Program-made: the position numbers and the translations under genes
Part shown: positions 9,122 to 16,594 of the stretch, one piece after another
Position numbering within the stretch: position 1 is the first letter of the stretch
How the letters are laid out: each line of letters opens with the position of its first letter
Notes under the pieces: generated by a model
Told to the model about the DNA's origin: nothing
Databases searched by the model: none
Seen by the model: the letters and a program-made list of their open reading frames with translations, nothing else
Source of the DNA: Gilliamella sp. App4-10
GTDB lineage: Bacteria; Pseudomonadota; Gammaproteobacteria; Enterobacterales; Orbaceae
Assembly: GCF_001690495.1 (NCBI RefSeq)
Contig: NZ_LZGS01000023.1
Coordinates: 1 to 33,900 of the forward strand
Length of the DNA stretch: 33,900 nt
Reading direction: 5' to 3'

Positions 9122-9415
9122 TTATTTAGGCAATGAGATTTTTTTATCTTCACTGGGTCTAAAAATCGTGAAAATTGATCCCACTTGTTGCACAGGTAAA
9201 GCTTTAGTTTCGCGAATAATAGCATCACAAATAAGCTTCTTCGTTTCGCGATCTTCCGCAGAAACCTTAATCTTAATTAACTCATGGAAATTTAAGGCGT
9301 TGTCAATTTCGGCAAGCACTCCCTCGGTAAATCCATTGGCCCCAATCATCACTATAGGTTTTAAATGATGAGCTTCACTTTTTAAATACTGTTTTTGTTT
9401 ATTCGATAAATTCAT
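9122..9415 (-). CDS. yhbY: CRM-domain ribosome assembly factor YhbY
   Basis: YhbY is a small RNA-binding protein associated with pre-50S ribosomal particles. Its 97 residues equal the E. coli length. The whole protein is one CRM domain, with the GxxG-type loop as GANG at about residues 24-27 and the flanking KPIVMIGANGFTEGV and KIKVSAEDRETKK segments. A minus-strand promoter (TTGATT/TAGAAT, 17-base spacer) lies just upstream, and the divergent rlmE promoter overlaps it. No strong Shine-Dalgarno precedes the ATG at 9415. Its partner across the promoter, RlmE, modifies 23S rRNA, so both act on the large subunit. Confidence 0.95.
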   Translation of the reverse strand: MNLSNKQKQYLKSEAHHLKPIVMIGANGFTEGVLAEIDNALNFHELIKIKVSAEDRETKKLICDAIIRETKALPVQQVGSIFTIFRPSEDKKISLPK

Positions 9416-9435
9416 TAAATTTTTATCACTTTAAG

Positions 9436-9464
9436 TTGTAATTTTGCTATTCTACCCTTATATA
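9436..9464 (+). promoter_or_regulatory. candidate rlmE-ftsH promoter
   Basis: TTGTAA (9436-9441), a 17-base spacer and TATATA (9459-9464) would start transcription near 9471, about 40 nt before the rlmE GTG. Its spacer contains the -10 of the opposing yhbY promoter. Confidence 0.5.
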
Positions 9465-9477
9465 TATTTGTAATCAA
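9449..9477 (-). promoter_or_regulatory. yhbY promoter
   Basis: On the minus strand TTGATT (9477-9472) and TAGAAT (9454-9449) are separated by exactly 17 bases. The predicted start is near 9442, giving a leader of about 27 nt. Confidence 0.65.
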
Positions 9478-9512
9478 TGAAGTGACCTCTTTACATTAAG
9501 GATTTATTAGCT

Positions 9513-10139
9513 GTGAGTAATAAAAAACGCTCAGCAAGTTCAACGCGTTGGCTCAATGAACATTTTAATGATCGCTTTGTACAACAAGCACAAAAAAAAG
9601 GCCTACGCTCTAGAGCATGGTTCAAACTCGAAGAAATACAAAAAAGTGACAAATTATTCAAACCAGGCATTACCGTTGTTGATTTAGGCGCTGCCCCTGG
9701 TGGTTGGTCACAATATGTCGCATCGCTTATTGGCAATAAAGGTCGCATTATTGCCTGTGATCTATTGCCAATGGACCCCATTGTTGGGGTTGACTTTCTT
9801 CAAGGTGACTTTCGCGATGAAGCAGTTTTAAAAGCGTTACTGGAACGAGTTGGCGAAGAAAAAGTCCAAGTTGTCATGTCAGATATGGCACCAAATATGA
9901 GCGGGCAACCTGCTGTTGACATACCTAGAGCAATGTATTTAGTTGAACTAGCATTAGATATGTGTAGAGACGTACTTGCGCCTAATGGCAATTTTATTGT
10001 TAAAGTATTTCAAGGTGAAGGATTTGAAGAGTACCTAAAACAGGTACGTTCAATGTTTAAAACAGTCAAAATTCGCAAACCTGAAGCATCGCGCTCAAGA
10101 TCTAGAGAAGTTTATATTGTTGCAATGGGTATGAAGTAG
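9513..10139 (+). CDS. rlmE: 23S rRNA 2'-O-methyltransferase (Um2552) RlmE
   Basis: RlmE (FtsJ/RrmJ) methylates the 2'-O of U2552 in the A-loop of 23S rRNA on the 50S particle, a late assembly step. Its 208 residues compare with 209 in E. coli and the alignment is continuous. The SAM-binding motif [15 protein letters not shown] lies at about 53-67. The K-D-K-E catalytic tetrad is visible in [31 protein letters not shown] and SREVYIV. The start is GTG at 9513, supported by TAAGGA about 10 nt upstream and by the family's usual N-terminus. ftsH follows after 76 bp with no terminator, so the pair is probably one transcript, as in E. coli. Confidence 0.97.
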   Translation: MSNKKRSASSTRWLNEHFNDRFVQQAQKKGLRSRAWFKLEEIQKSDKLFKPGITVVDLGAAPGGWSQYVASLIGNKGRIIACDLLPMDPIVGVDFLQGDFRDEAVLKALLERVGEEKVQVVMSDMAPNMSGQPAVDIPRAMYLVELALDMCRDVLAPNGNFIVKVFQGEGFEEYLKQVRSMFKTVKIRKPEASRSRSREVYIVAMGMK

Positions 10140-10215
10140 CCAGTTTTATAATTTTGTAGTACCATACTACGTTAAATTTAGTCGTAACTGTTAATTTTTA
10201 TGAGAGGTTTTTCTT

Positions 10216-12093
10216 TTGAACGACATGGTAAAGAATTTACTGATCTGGGGAATTATCGCTGTAGTATTGATTGCTGTATTTAACCAATTTGGCTCAATAT
10301 CCAATAGCGGTCCTCAAATCGATTATACCCAATTTAATTCCGATATCACGACTGGTAAAATCCAAGAAGTGCATATTAACGGACGCGAAATCGTTGCCAC
10401 AACTAAAAATAATGGCAATTACGTTACCTACATCCCTTATTTTGATGAAAAACTAATGGATGATTTGTTAGCCAATAAGGTGCCCGTCTATGGTAGTCCT
10501 GATGAAAAACCAAGCCTAATAGCCAGTATTCTTATTTCTTGGTTTCCTATCATTATACTCATTGGTTTTTGGCTCTTTATGATGCGCCAAATGCAAGGTG
10601 GTGGCAAAGGCGGACCAATGTCGGTAGGCAAAAGTAAAGCTCGCATGTTAACGCCCGATCAAATCAAAACTAAATTTACCGATGTTGCCGGCAGTGAGGA
10701 AGCAAAACAAGAAGTCACCGAAGTTGTCGACTTTTTACGCGATCCAGGTAAATATCAAAAATTAGGTGGCCGTATACCAAAAGGAATTTTAATGGTTGGC
10801 CCTCCTGGTACAGGTAAAACCTTATTGGCAAAAGCTATTGCCGGTGAAGCCAATGTACCTTTCTTTAGCATTTCAGGTTCTGACTTTGTTGAAATGTTTG
10901 TTGGTGTGGGTGCATCGCGTGTACGTGATCTATTTGAACAAGCTCGTAAACATTCTCCATGTATCATCTTTATCGACGAAATTGATGCCGTAGGTCGCAA
11001 ACGTGGGGCTGGTTCAATGGGCGGTCATGATGAACGAGAACAAACACTAAATCAAATGCTCGTTGAAATGGATGGATTTGAAGCCAATAGCGGTATTATT
11101 ATCATTGCTGCAACTAACCGAGTTGATATTTTAGATCCGGCATTACTTCGTCCAGGTCGCTTTGACCGTCAAGTTCAAATTGGCTTACCAGACATGAAAG
11201 GTCGTGAACAAATTCTTGCTGTCCATGTACGCAAAGTTCCTTTAGGGTCGGATGTTGATCTGTCAGTTTTAGCACGTGGGACACCGGGTTATTCTGGTGC
11301 GGAATTAGCAAATTTAGTCAACGAGGCAGCTTTATTTGCTGCGCGTCGAAATAAGCGCCTAGTAACAATGGACGAATTTGAAGAAGCCAAAGATAAAATC
11401 AACATGGGTACCGAAAGACGTTCATTAACCATGACTAAAGAGCAGCTTATTTCAACCGCTTATCATGAAGCTGGGCACGCTATTATTGGTCACTTAATGC
11501 CAGATCACGATCCGATTCATAAAGTCACCATTATTCCACGTGGGCGCGCTCTTGGTGTGACTTTCTTCTTGCCTGAAGGTGATCGAGTTAGCGAAAGCCG
11601 CGAAAAACTAGAAGGAGATATTGCAACCCTTTATGGTGGACGACTAGCAGAAGAGTTAATCTATGGTGCAAATAAAATATCCACTGGTGCATCAAATGAC
11701 ATAAAAGTTGCCACACAATATGCAAGAGCAATGGTAACACAATGGGGATTTTCTGATCGCTTAGGTCCTCTATTTTACGAAACTGATGATAATTCATATG
11801 GACGACCGAAAGATATTTCTGATGAAACAGCACGAATTATTGACGAAGAAGTCAAAGCCATTATCGATCGTAATTACCAACGTGCACGTAAAATATTGAC
11901 TGAGAATATTGATGTCCTTCATGCAATGAAAGATGCGCTAATAAAATATGAAACGATTGGCGCAAAACAAGTTGCTGATTTAATTGCTCGTCGTCCTATT
12001 ACCACTCCTGATGATTGGACTGAGCGTGACGAAAATGCAGCAGGTCAAATACCTAATGAAGGAAGCAATATACCGCCTCAATCAGGAAGTTAA
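10216..12093 (+). CDS. ftsH: ATP-dependent zinc metalloprotease FtsH
   Basis: FtsH is a membrane-anchored hexameric AAA+ protease that degrades sigma-32, LpxC and unassembled membrane proteins. Two membrane segments (about 6-23 and 103-123) flank a small periplasmic domain. Walker A GPPGTGKT is at 195-202, Walker B IIFIDE at 250-255, the arginine-finger region LRPGRFDRQ at 311-319 and the zinc motif HEAGH at 417-421. It has 625 residues, against 647 in E. coli; the shortening is in the variable C-terminal tail and in an insertion after TQWGFS. I start at TTG (10216), which has GAGAGG 8 nt upstream and reproduces the E. coli TTG start; an ATG at 10225 would give a form three residues shorter. 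A strong terminator follows. Confidence 0.97.
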   Translation: MNDMVKNLLIWGIIAVVLIAVFNQFGSISNSGPQIDYTQFNSDITTGKIQEVHINGREIVATTKNNGNYVTYIPYFDEKLMDDLLANKVPVYGSPDEKPSLIASILISWFPIIILIGFWLFMMRQMQGGGKGGPMSVGKSKARMLTPDQIKTKFTDVAGSEEAKQEVTEVVDFLRDPGKYQKLGGRIPKGILMVGPPGTGKTLLAKAIAGEANVPFFSISGSDFVEMFVGVGASRVRDLFEQARKHSPCIIFIDEIDAVGRKRGAGSMGGHDEREQTLNQMLVEMDGFEANSGIIIIAATNRVDILDPALLRPGRFDRQVQIGLPDMKGREQILAVHVRKVPLGSDVDLSVLARGTPGYSGAELANLVNEAALFAARRNKRLVTMDEFEEAKDKINMGTERRSLTMTKEQLISTAYHEAGHAIIGHLMPDHDPIHKVTIIPRGRALGVTFFLPEGDRVSESREKLEGDIATLYGGRLAEELIYGANKISTGASNDIKVATQYARAMVTQWGFSDRLGPLFYETDDNSYGRPKDISDETARIIDEEVKAIIDRNYQRARKILTENIDVLHAMKDALIKYETIGAKQVADLIARRPITTPDDWTERDENAAGQIPNEGSNIPPQSGS

Positions 12094-12111
12094 TTAATTT
12101 TCATAAAATAT

Positions 12112-12133
12112 AACGCGCTACGGCGCGTTTTTT
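12112..12133 (+). terminator. intrinsic terminator of ftsH
   Basis: AACGCGC (12112-12118) and GCGCGTT (12123-12129) form a 7-bp G+C-rich stem with loop TACG. TTTTTT begins within the stem and continues past it. It separates folP from the rlmE-ftsH transcript. Confidence 0.9.
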
Positions 12134-12201
12134 ATCGGTAAAATAAAAATATCTTATACATCAATTTTCGTGGATAAACCGACAAACATTGAAAATTTAA
12201 C

Positions 12202-12229
12202 TTGACCTCTACTTGATAATTTTTAGTAT
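12202..12229 (+). promoter_or_regulatory. folP promoter
   Basis: TTGACC (12202-12207), a 16-base spacer and TAGTAT (12224-12229) lie between the ftsH terminator and folP. The terminator upstream makes a separate promoter necessary. Confidence 0.6.
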
Positions 12230-12278
12230 CATTTAAACTATCACATTATTAACTGTAGTAACAAATAGGCTTTTACTC

Positions 12279-13115
12279 ATGGACATACATTTTCAAAACC
12301 AAGTGATGGATCTATCATTTCCACAAGTGATGGGCATTGTTAATATGACACCAGACTCGTTTTCTGACGGTGGTAACTATAACAATCTTGATGATGCTAT
12401 GCGTCGCGTTGACAGCATGATTCAAGCTGGTGCAACGTTTATTGATGTCGGCGGTGAATCAACGCGCCCTGGTGCAGCCGAAGTTTCGGTTGATGAAGAA
12501 CTTAACCGCGTTGTGCCATTAGTTGAAAAAATCGCCCGTTATTTTGATGTTTGGATTTCGATTGATACCTCAAAGCCACAAGTCATGACTGAATCAGCAA
12601 AAGTGGGAGCACATCTAATTAATGATGTTCGAGCCTTAACAGAACCTGGTGCACTTGAAGCAGCAGCCCAAACAGGACTACCTGTTTGTATTATGCATAT
12701 GCAAGGCGACCCTAAAACCATGCAAAATGCACCACACTACCAGCAAGATATTTATCAAGAAGTTGACCAGTTTTTTGACAAACACATTGAGCGTTGCATA
12801 AATGCCGGTATTAGCCGTGAAAAAATCATACTCGACCCCGGTTTTGGATTTGGCAAAACACTAACGCACAATTACCGTCTATTGGCAACACTCGAAAAGT
12901 TCCATCATTTTAACTTACCTTTGTTAGTGGGCATGTCACGAAAATCCATGATAGGACAAGTATTAAATGTCCCACCGCAAGAACGTATGTTAGGTAGCGT
13001 TTCATGTGCCGTAATTGCGGCAATGAAAGGTGCACACATTATTCGCGTTCATGATGTTAAAGAAACCTTTGACGCACTGCGAATTGTACAAGCAACCCTT
13101 GCAGAACAAGGCTAA
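12279..13115 (+). CDS. folP: dihydropteroate synthase
   Basis: FolP condenses p-aminobenzoate with dihydropterin diphosphate to give dihydropteroate, the sulfonamide-sensitive step of folate synthesis. Its 278 residues compare with 282 in E. coli. The TIM-barrel signatures are present: MGIVNMTPDSFSDGG (18-32), DVGGESTRPGA (56-66), a DPGFGFGKT segment near 187-195, and MSRKSMIG followed by IRVHDVKET near the C-terminus. An ATAGG ribosome site precedes the ATG at 12279. In E. coli glmM follows in the same operon; here it does not, and a gene-free 369-bp gap follows. The upstream terminator and promoter make folP a single-gene unit. Confidence 0.97.
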   Translation: MDIHFQNQVMDLSFPQVMGIVNMTPDSFSDGGNYNNLDDAMRRVDSMIQAGATFIDVGGESTRPGAAEVSVDEELNRVVPLVEKIARYFDVWISIDTSKPQVMTESAKVGAHLINDVRALTEPGALEAAAQTGLPVCIMHMQGDPKTMQNAPHYQQDIYQEVDQFFDKHIERCINAGISREKIILDPGFGFGKTLTHNYRLLATLEKFHHFNLPLLVGMSRKSMIGQVLNVPPQERMLGSVSCAVIAAMKGAHIIRVHDVKETFDALRIVQATLAEQG

Positions 13116-13484
13116 TTGTATAAAGAAGAATGTTTATTTAAACGATTGATTTGGAGTTGTCGACATCTTTCTACTCTAAATAAAGCGCAATATTAATCTT
13201 TGGACGTTATGAAATAGTGTGTTTTTCATAAAAATCATTCAGGTAGAGCATTGATTTTATTTGATTTTTTGTTGTTTTTCAGTGAAATCAAATAGTGATA
13301 GGTGATTTTGTGGTGGTGGGATTTTGCACCCCCCTAAATCAGACGTAATAACCGTCGCTATTTTTAGCATCACATAGATAAAACGTCCGAAATCTAACTG
13401 TTCTGAAATAGCCTTTCAGTAATACCTTAAACCTTGTCAGAAAATTTCATTTAAATATTTATCTAAGCATGAAAATCTTAACTT
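13116..13484. other. gene-free gap between convergent folP and ubiA
   Basis: No frame supports a gene and no tRNA-like T-arm is seen. Visible structure: CTGAAA/TTTCAG with a 5-nt loop (13403-13419); an imperfect inverted repeat bounded by TGATTT (13303-13308) and AAATCA (13336-13341) with a G-rich arm facing a C-run; and a weak stem TTGGAGT/ACTCTAA around 13150-13180. None has a U-tract typical of a terminator. The G+C-richer centre stands out from its AT-rich flanks. Confidence 0.6.
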
Positions 13485-14312
13485 TTAAGCAAAAAATAGT
13501 CCTAAAAACACAATCAAACCGACATAATTATTATTCATAAATGCGCGAAAACACTTATTTCGGTCTCGTTTTTTTATTAGCATTTGTTGGTAAATAAATA
13601 GTACTGTCCCCATTAATAAAGCGATATAGAATATCAATGATAATTGATTAATTAAGCCGATAAATAATAGCCCAATGACCGAAACTAACTGCAATAATCC
13701 AATGATTAATTTATCATGACGTCCAAATAAAATAGCAGTGGATTTTATGCCAATTTTCACATCGTCATTGCGATCCACCATGGCATATTGGGTGTCATAA
13801 GCAATTGTCCAACACATGTTAGTCAAGAAAAGCAACCAACAAGTTAACGGAAACTGTTCAGTGGTTGCGGCATACACCATGGGAATACTCCAACTAAATG
13901 CAATGCCTAAGGTGACTTGCGGTAAATGGGTATAACGCTTCATAAAGGGATAAATCAGTACTGTTAATAACGCAACACAAGCAATAAACCATGATAGCTT
14001 ATTTAAATTTAACAATAAGCAAAGAGCAATAAGCAACAATACAAATAACGTCCATAATGCGTTTTTTTCGGTCAATGCACCACGAGCTAGTGGACGATTT
14101 TTGGTCCGTTCAACGTGCCCATCAAAATGACGATCGGCATAGTCATTCACCACACAACCTGCCGAGCGCATGACAAACACACCAAGCACAAAAATAACAG
14201 TTATATAAAGAGAAGGATCGCTTGCAAGCCAAATAGCCCAAAGTGTCGGCCAAAGTAAAAGCAATGTGCCAATAGGCTTATCTAATCGCATTAGTTGTAA
14301 ATAAGCTAACAT
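13485..14312 (-). CDS. ubiA: 4-hydroxybenzoate octaprenyltransferase
   Basis: UbiA is an inner-membrane prenyltransferase that attaches the polyprenyl tail to 4-hydroxybenzoate, the first membrane step of ubiquinone synthesis. The first diphosphate/Mg motif NDYADRHFD and the second, [12 protein letters not shown], are intact, and IKSTAILFG and FMNNNYVGL match E. coli UbiA. About 8-9 hydrophobic segments are visible, and length (275-276) is close to E. coli (290). The start is uncertain: ATG at 14312 lies 12 nt from an AAGGT site, while an in-frame TTG at 14315 lies 9 nt from it; the difference is one residue. The usual partner ubiC is not next to it. It shares a strand with the dms genes upstream, with a 139-bp gap. 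Confidence 0.96.
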   Translation of the reverse strand: MLAYLQLMRLDKPIGTLLLLWPTLWAIWLASDPSLYITVIFVLGVFVMRSAGCVVNDYADRHFDGHVERTKNRPLARGALTEKNALWTLFVLLLIALCLLLNLNKLSWFIACVALLTVLIYPFMKRYTHLPQVTLGIAFSWSIPMVYAATTEQFPLTCWLLFLTNMCWTIAYDTQYAMVDRNDDVKIGIKSTAILFGRHDKLIIGLLQLVSVIGLLFIGLINQLSLIFYIALLMGTVLFIYQQMLIKKRDRNKCFRAFMNNNYVGLIVFLGLFFA

Positions 14313-14453
14313 CAATATTATTTTACCTTAAAAAACATTGAGAGGGATTATACCGATTACGATAAAAGCTGCAATGTTACGATATAGCAAGTTATAGCTT
14401 CTCATTAAACGAAACAACCATTTTACGGTCAATAAACATACGAAAGATGCAAA

Positions 14454-15011
14454 TCAAAGCATCTGTAAATAGTGCTCAACAATCACCGCTAAAGCTCGAT
14501 AAAATGCGCTAATCTTGTTTTGCTTTAGCCCCTTTAAATAAGCTGAAGACCACTTCATCAAATGTTCATCAATTAATTGTTTTGCCGCTGTATAGTTATT
14601 ATTTTCAAGCAACATGGCATATGCCATTAGCATTAATCCAAATTGGTCCTCAGGCTCATTCATTCCTGTATTGAGCCTCAAACCATGCTGTTGTAAAAAT
14701 CGGCGATAGCATTCTTGTGATTCACCTAACAATAAATGCTCTTTATCTAAGTAAAATGATCCCCATGGCGGTGCTGGCATTGTTCCCTGCCCTTCAAATA
14801 GTAATGAAAATTGATATTCAAGATCAGGATCTTCCACGTGATTAGCTAATATATTGCACTGCTCACCAATAAAAATAGGATCAGGCCAATTTACCAGTTG
14901 ATCAATATGCAATAATGCCTGCATTAATGGTGCTGTAACTTTACTCTTTGGTGAATAATAAAAAAGAGCACCAAATAGCTTTGCTAATGTGATAGCGGTG
15001 ATGTTATCCAA
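14454..15011 (-). CDS. dmsD: Tat chaperone for DMSO reductase, DmsD/TorD family
   Basis: DmsD-type chaperones are cytoplasmic all-helical proteins that bind the twin-arginine leader of DmsA and hold it until the molybdenum cofactor is inserted. The 185-residue protein has LFGALFYYSPKS near residue 13, PAPPWGS at about 79-85 and the family hallmark NEPEDQFG at about 117-124, all matching E. coli DmsD (204). I start at TTG (15011): it has AAGGA 7 nt upstream and gives the expected N-terminal helix, and there is no nearby ATG. It lies downstream of dmsABC on the same strand, as dmsD follows ynfEFGH in E. coli. A hairpin in the 105-bp gap may reduce read-through from dmsC. Confidence 0.9.
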   Translation of the reverse strand: MDNITAITLAKLFGALFYYSPKSKVTAPLMQALLHIDQLVNWPDPIFIGEQCNILANHVEDPDLEYQFSLLFEGQGTMPAPPWGSFYLDKEHLLLGESQECYRRFLQQHGLRLNTGMNEPEDQFGLMLMAYAMLLENNNYTAAKQLIDEHLMKWSSAYLKGLKQNKISAFYRALAVIVEHYLQML

Positions 15012-15054
15012 ATAAGTGTCCTTACTGATTCGATTTTAGCGTATCGAAAATAAT

Positions 15055-15080
15055 AAAAAGACTATTGTATAGTGCTTTTT
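15055..15080. terminator. bulged hairpin between dmsC and dmsD
   Basis: ACTAT (15061-15065) pairs with ATAGT (15069-15073), extended past a bulged G by AAAAAG (15055-15060) with CTTTTT (15075-15080). On the minus strand, the direction of the dms genes, CTTTTTATTATTTTC follows the inner stem. It could end most dmsABC transcripts or act as an attenuator before dmsD. Confidence 0.5.
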
Positions 15081-15116
15081 TTATTGTGTTTAAAAAACTT
15101 AAAAACGTTGCTAATG

Positions 15117-15953
15117 TTACATTTGAATAGTCCATAAATTATAAAATGCAATTCGTCCACATAACTCGGCAATTAAAACAAAAATAAAGGCTAAAACATA
15201 AATTATTGTTGATTGTTTAGATTGGCATATATTTAAAATGACTAAAATAAGTGCGATTGCTAATAATGCGCACTGAATAAACATCCAAATATGTTGCTTT
15301 GCAGTAAGTTCGGGTGATATTAAGGCCATTAAATTAAGATAAGGAATTTTTAATAGCAGAATGAATATTGCGCCAATAAAGAATAAAATCAAGCCAATTC
15401 GATATAACCCCAAAACGGCCGCAGCTATTCCTCCTAATACTAACATAGAAGTATACATCTGAATAGCTGTGTAATAGGTATTCCACGTTTTCACCGTTGG
15501 TAGCATATAAGTGAGCACAATAGTCCAAACAAAAACTAAACTCAAAATGGTCAACAAGAAAGATAACATCTTATGTAAATTGGGAATTCGATTAATACGT
15601 TGGCAAAGTGAACTAATCAATAACCATTTATTGCCGTTATTATGATGAAAAAAATAAGTTAATAAGACACATACTAATGTCATTCCAAATAAAAGACCAA
15701 AAGTAAAAATCTCGTTACTCATCGGCGAACGACCAATACCCCAAATTACATTTAAAGCTCGAAAAGGATGACCTAAATGAAACGAAGCAATAAACATCGC
15801 AATAGCCATTATAATCAGCGCGAAGAGGTTCATTTTATAAATGGCAATAGCGCTATGTGAACAACAACTTAAGGAATATAAACTGCTAATCAATACCATT
15901 CCTGCAGCCAATTGCCCTAATACTGTAAAAAATACCAATGGTAATTCATGCAT
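15117..15953 (-). CDS. dmsC: DMSO reductase membrane anchor subunit
   Basis: DmsC anchors the DmsAB dimer in the inner membrane and oxidises menaquinol, passing electrons to DmsB. The 278-residue protein has about eight hydrophobic segments and the DmsC start HELPLVFFTVLGQLAAGM. The SFHLGHPFRALNVI stretch (about 58-71) matches the conserved HLG-P-RA region that includes the quinol-site histidine of E. coli DmsC. Its length is close to E. coli (287). A strong GAGGAGG ribosome site for this gene lies inside the last codons of dmsB, five bases separate the two genes, and coupling is likely. Confidence 0.93.
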   Translation of the reverse strand: MHELPLVFFTVLGQLAAGMVLISSLYSLSCCSHSAIAIYKMNLFALIIMAIAMFIASFHLGHPFRALNVIWGIGRSPMSNEIFTFGLLFGMTLVCVLLTYFFHHNNGNKWLLISSLCQRINRIPNLHKMLSFLLTILSLVFVWTIVLTYMLPTVKTWNTYYTAIQMYTSMLVLGGIAAAVLGLYRIGLILFFIGAIFILLLKIPYLNLMALISPELTAKQHIWMFIQCALLAIALILVILNICQSKQSTIIYVLAFIFVLIAELCGRIAFYNLWTIQM

Positions 15954-15958
15954 ATTAC

Positions 15959-16573
15959 TTATACCTCCTCAGGATTGAGAACCTTACCTAAAGTATCACC
16001 AGATGTTTTGGATTGTGCATGGGGTTTTATCACAATATTGGGTTTTGTAAGCTGTGAGCTTGGTAGTGGTGCAATGTTGCATTCATCACCATAACATTGA
16101 CGTAATTTTTCAATTTCGTCAAAATCTAACGCACGTTGTGGACACGACTCGACGCAAACAGGCTTTAATCCCTCGGCTATACGTTCATAACAGCCATCAC
16201 ATTTTGACATGACCTTTTTTTGATGATCAAATTGTGGTGCTCCATAAGGACAACGCATTTCACAATATCGACAACCAATACAAACATCTTGATTAACAAC
16301 CACTAAGCCATCTTGCGATCGCTTATGCATTGCACCTGTTGGGCAACCTTGTACACAAGCAGGCTCTTGGCAATGATTACATGAAATAGATAAATAGTAG
16401 GTAAAAGTATCGTTTTGCCACATGCCCTCAACCTGCTGCCAAGTCCCACCACCATATTCATACACACGGCGAAAATGAACACCTAATGCATTATCTTTTT
16501 CATCTTTACAACTAAGTTGGCAGGTTTTACAACCAGTACATTTTGAAGAATCAATATAAAATCCATATTGCAT
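15959..16573 (-). CDS. dmsB: DMSO reductase iron-sulfur subunit
   Basis: DmsB carries four [4Fe-4S] clusters that move electrons from DmsC to the molybdenum site in DmsA. All 16 cluster cysteines are visible in four groups: C12/15/18/22, C65/68/73/77, C98/101/104/108 and C125/128/140/144. The 204-residue length matches E. coli DmsB (205), and the alignment runs from QYGFYIDSSKCTGCKTC to the TKPNIVIKP and TGDT segments near the end. It has no signal peptide, as expected for a subunit co-exported with DmsA. It lies 21 bp after dmsA and 5 bp before dmsC. Confidence 0.97.
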   Translation of the reverse strand: MQYGFYIDSSKCTGCKTCQLSCKDEKDNALGVHFRRVYEYGGGTWQQVEGMWQNDTFTYYLSISCNHCQEPACVQGCPTGAMHKRSQDGLVVVNQDVCIGCRYCEMRCPYGAPQFDHQKKVMSKCDGCYERIAEGLKPVCVESCPQRALDFDEIEKLRQCYGDECNIAPLPSSQLTKPNIVIKPHAQSKTSGDTLGKVLNPEEV

Positions 16574-16594
16574 TTTTATTATCCGCTCTTTAAT

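Noticed and set aside
13116-13484. tRNA or small protein gene in the folP-ubiA gap
   Set aside because: No GGTTCGAATCC-type T-arm or cloverleaf, and no frame with a ribosome site and plausible product.
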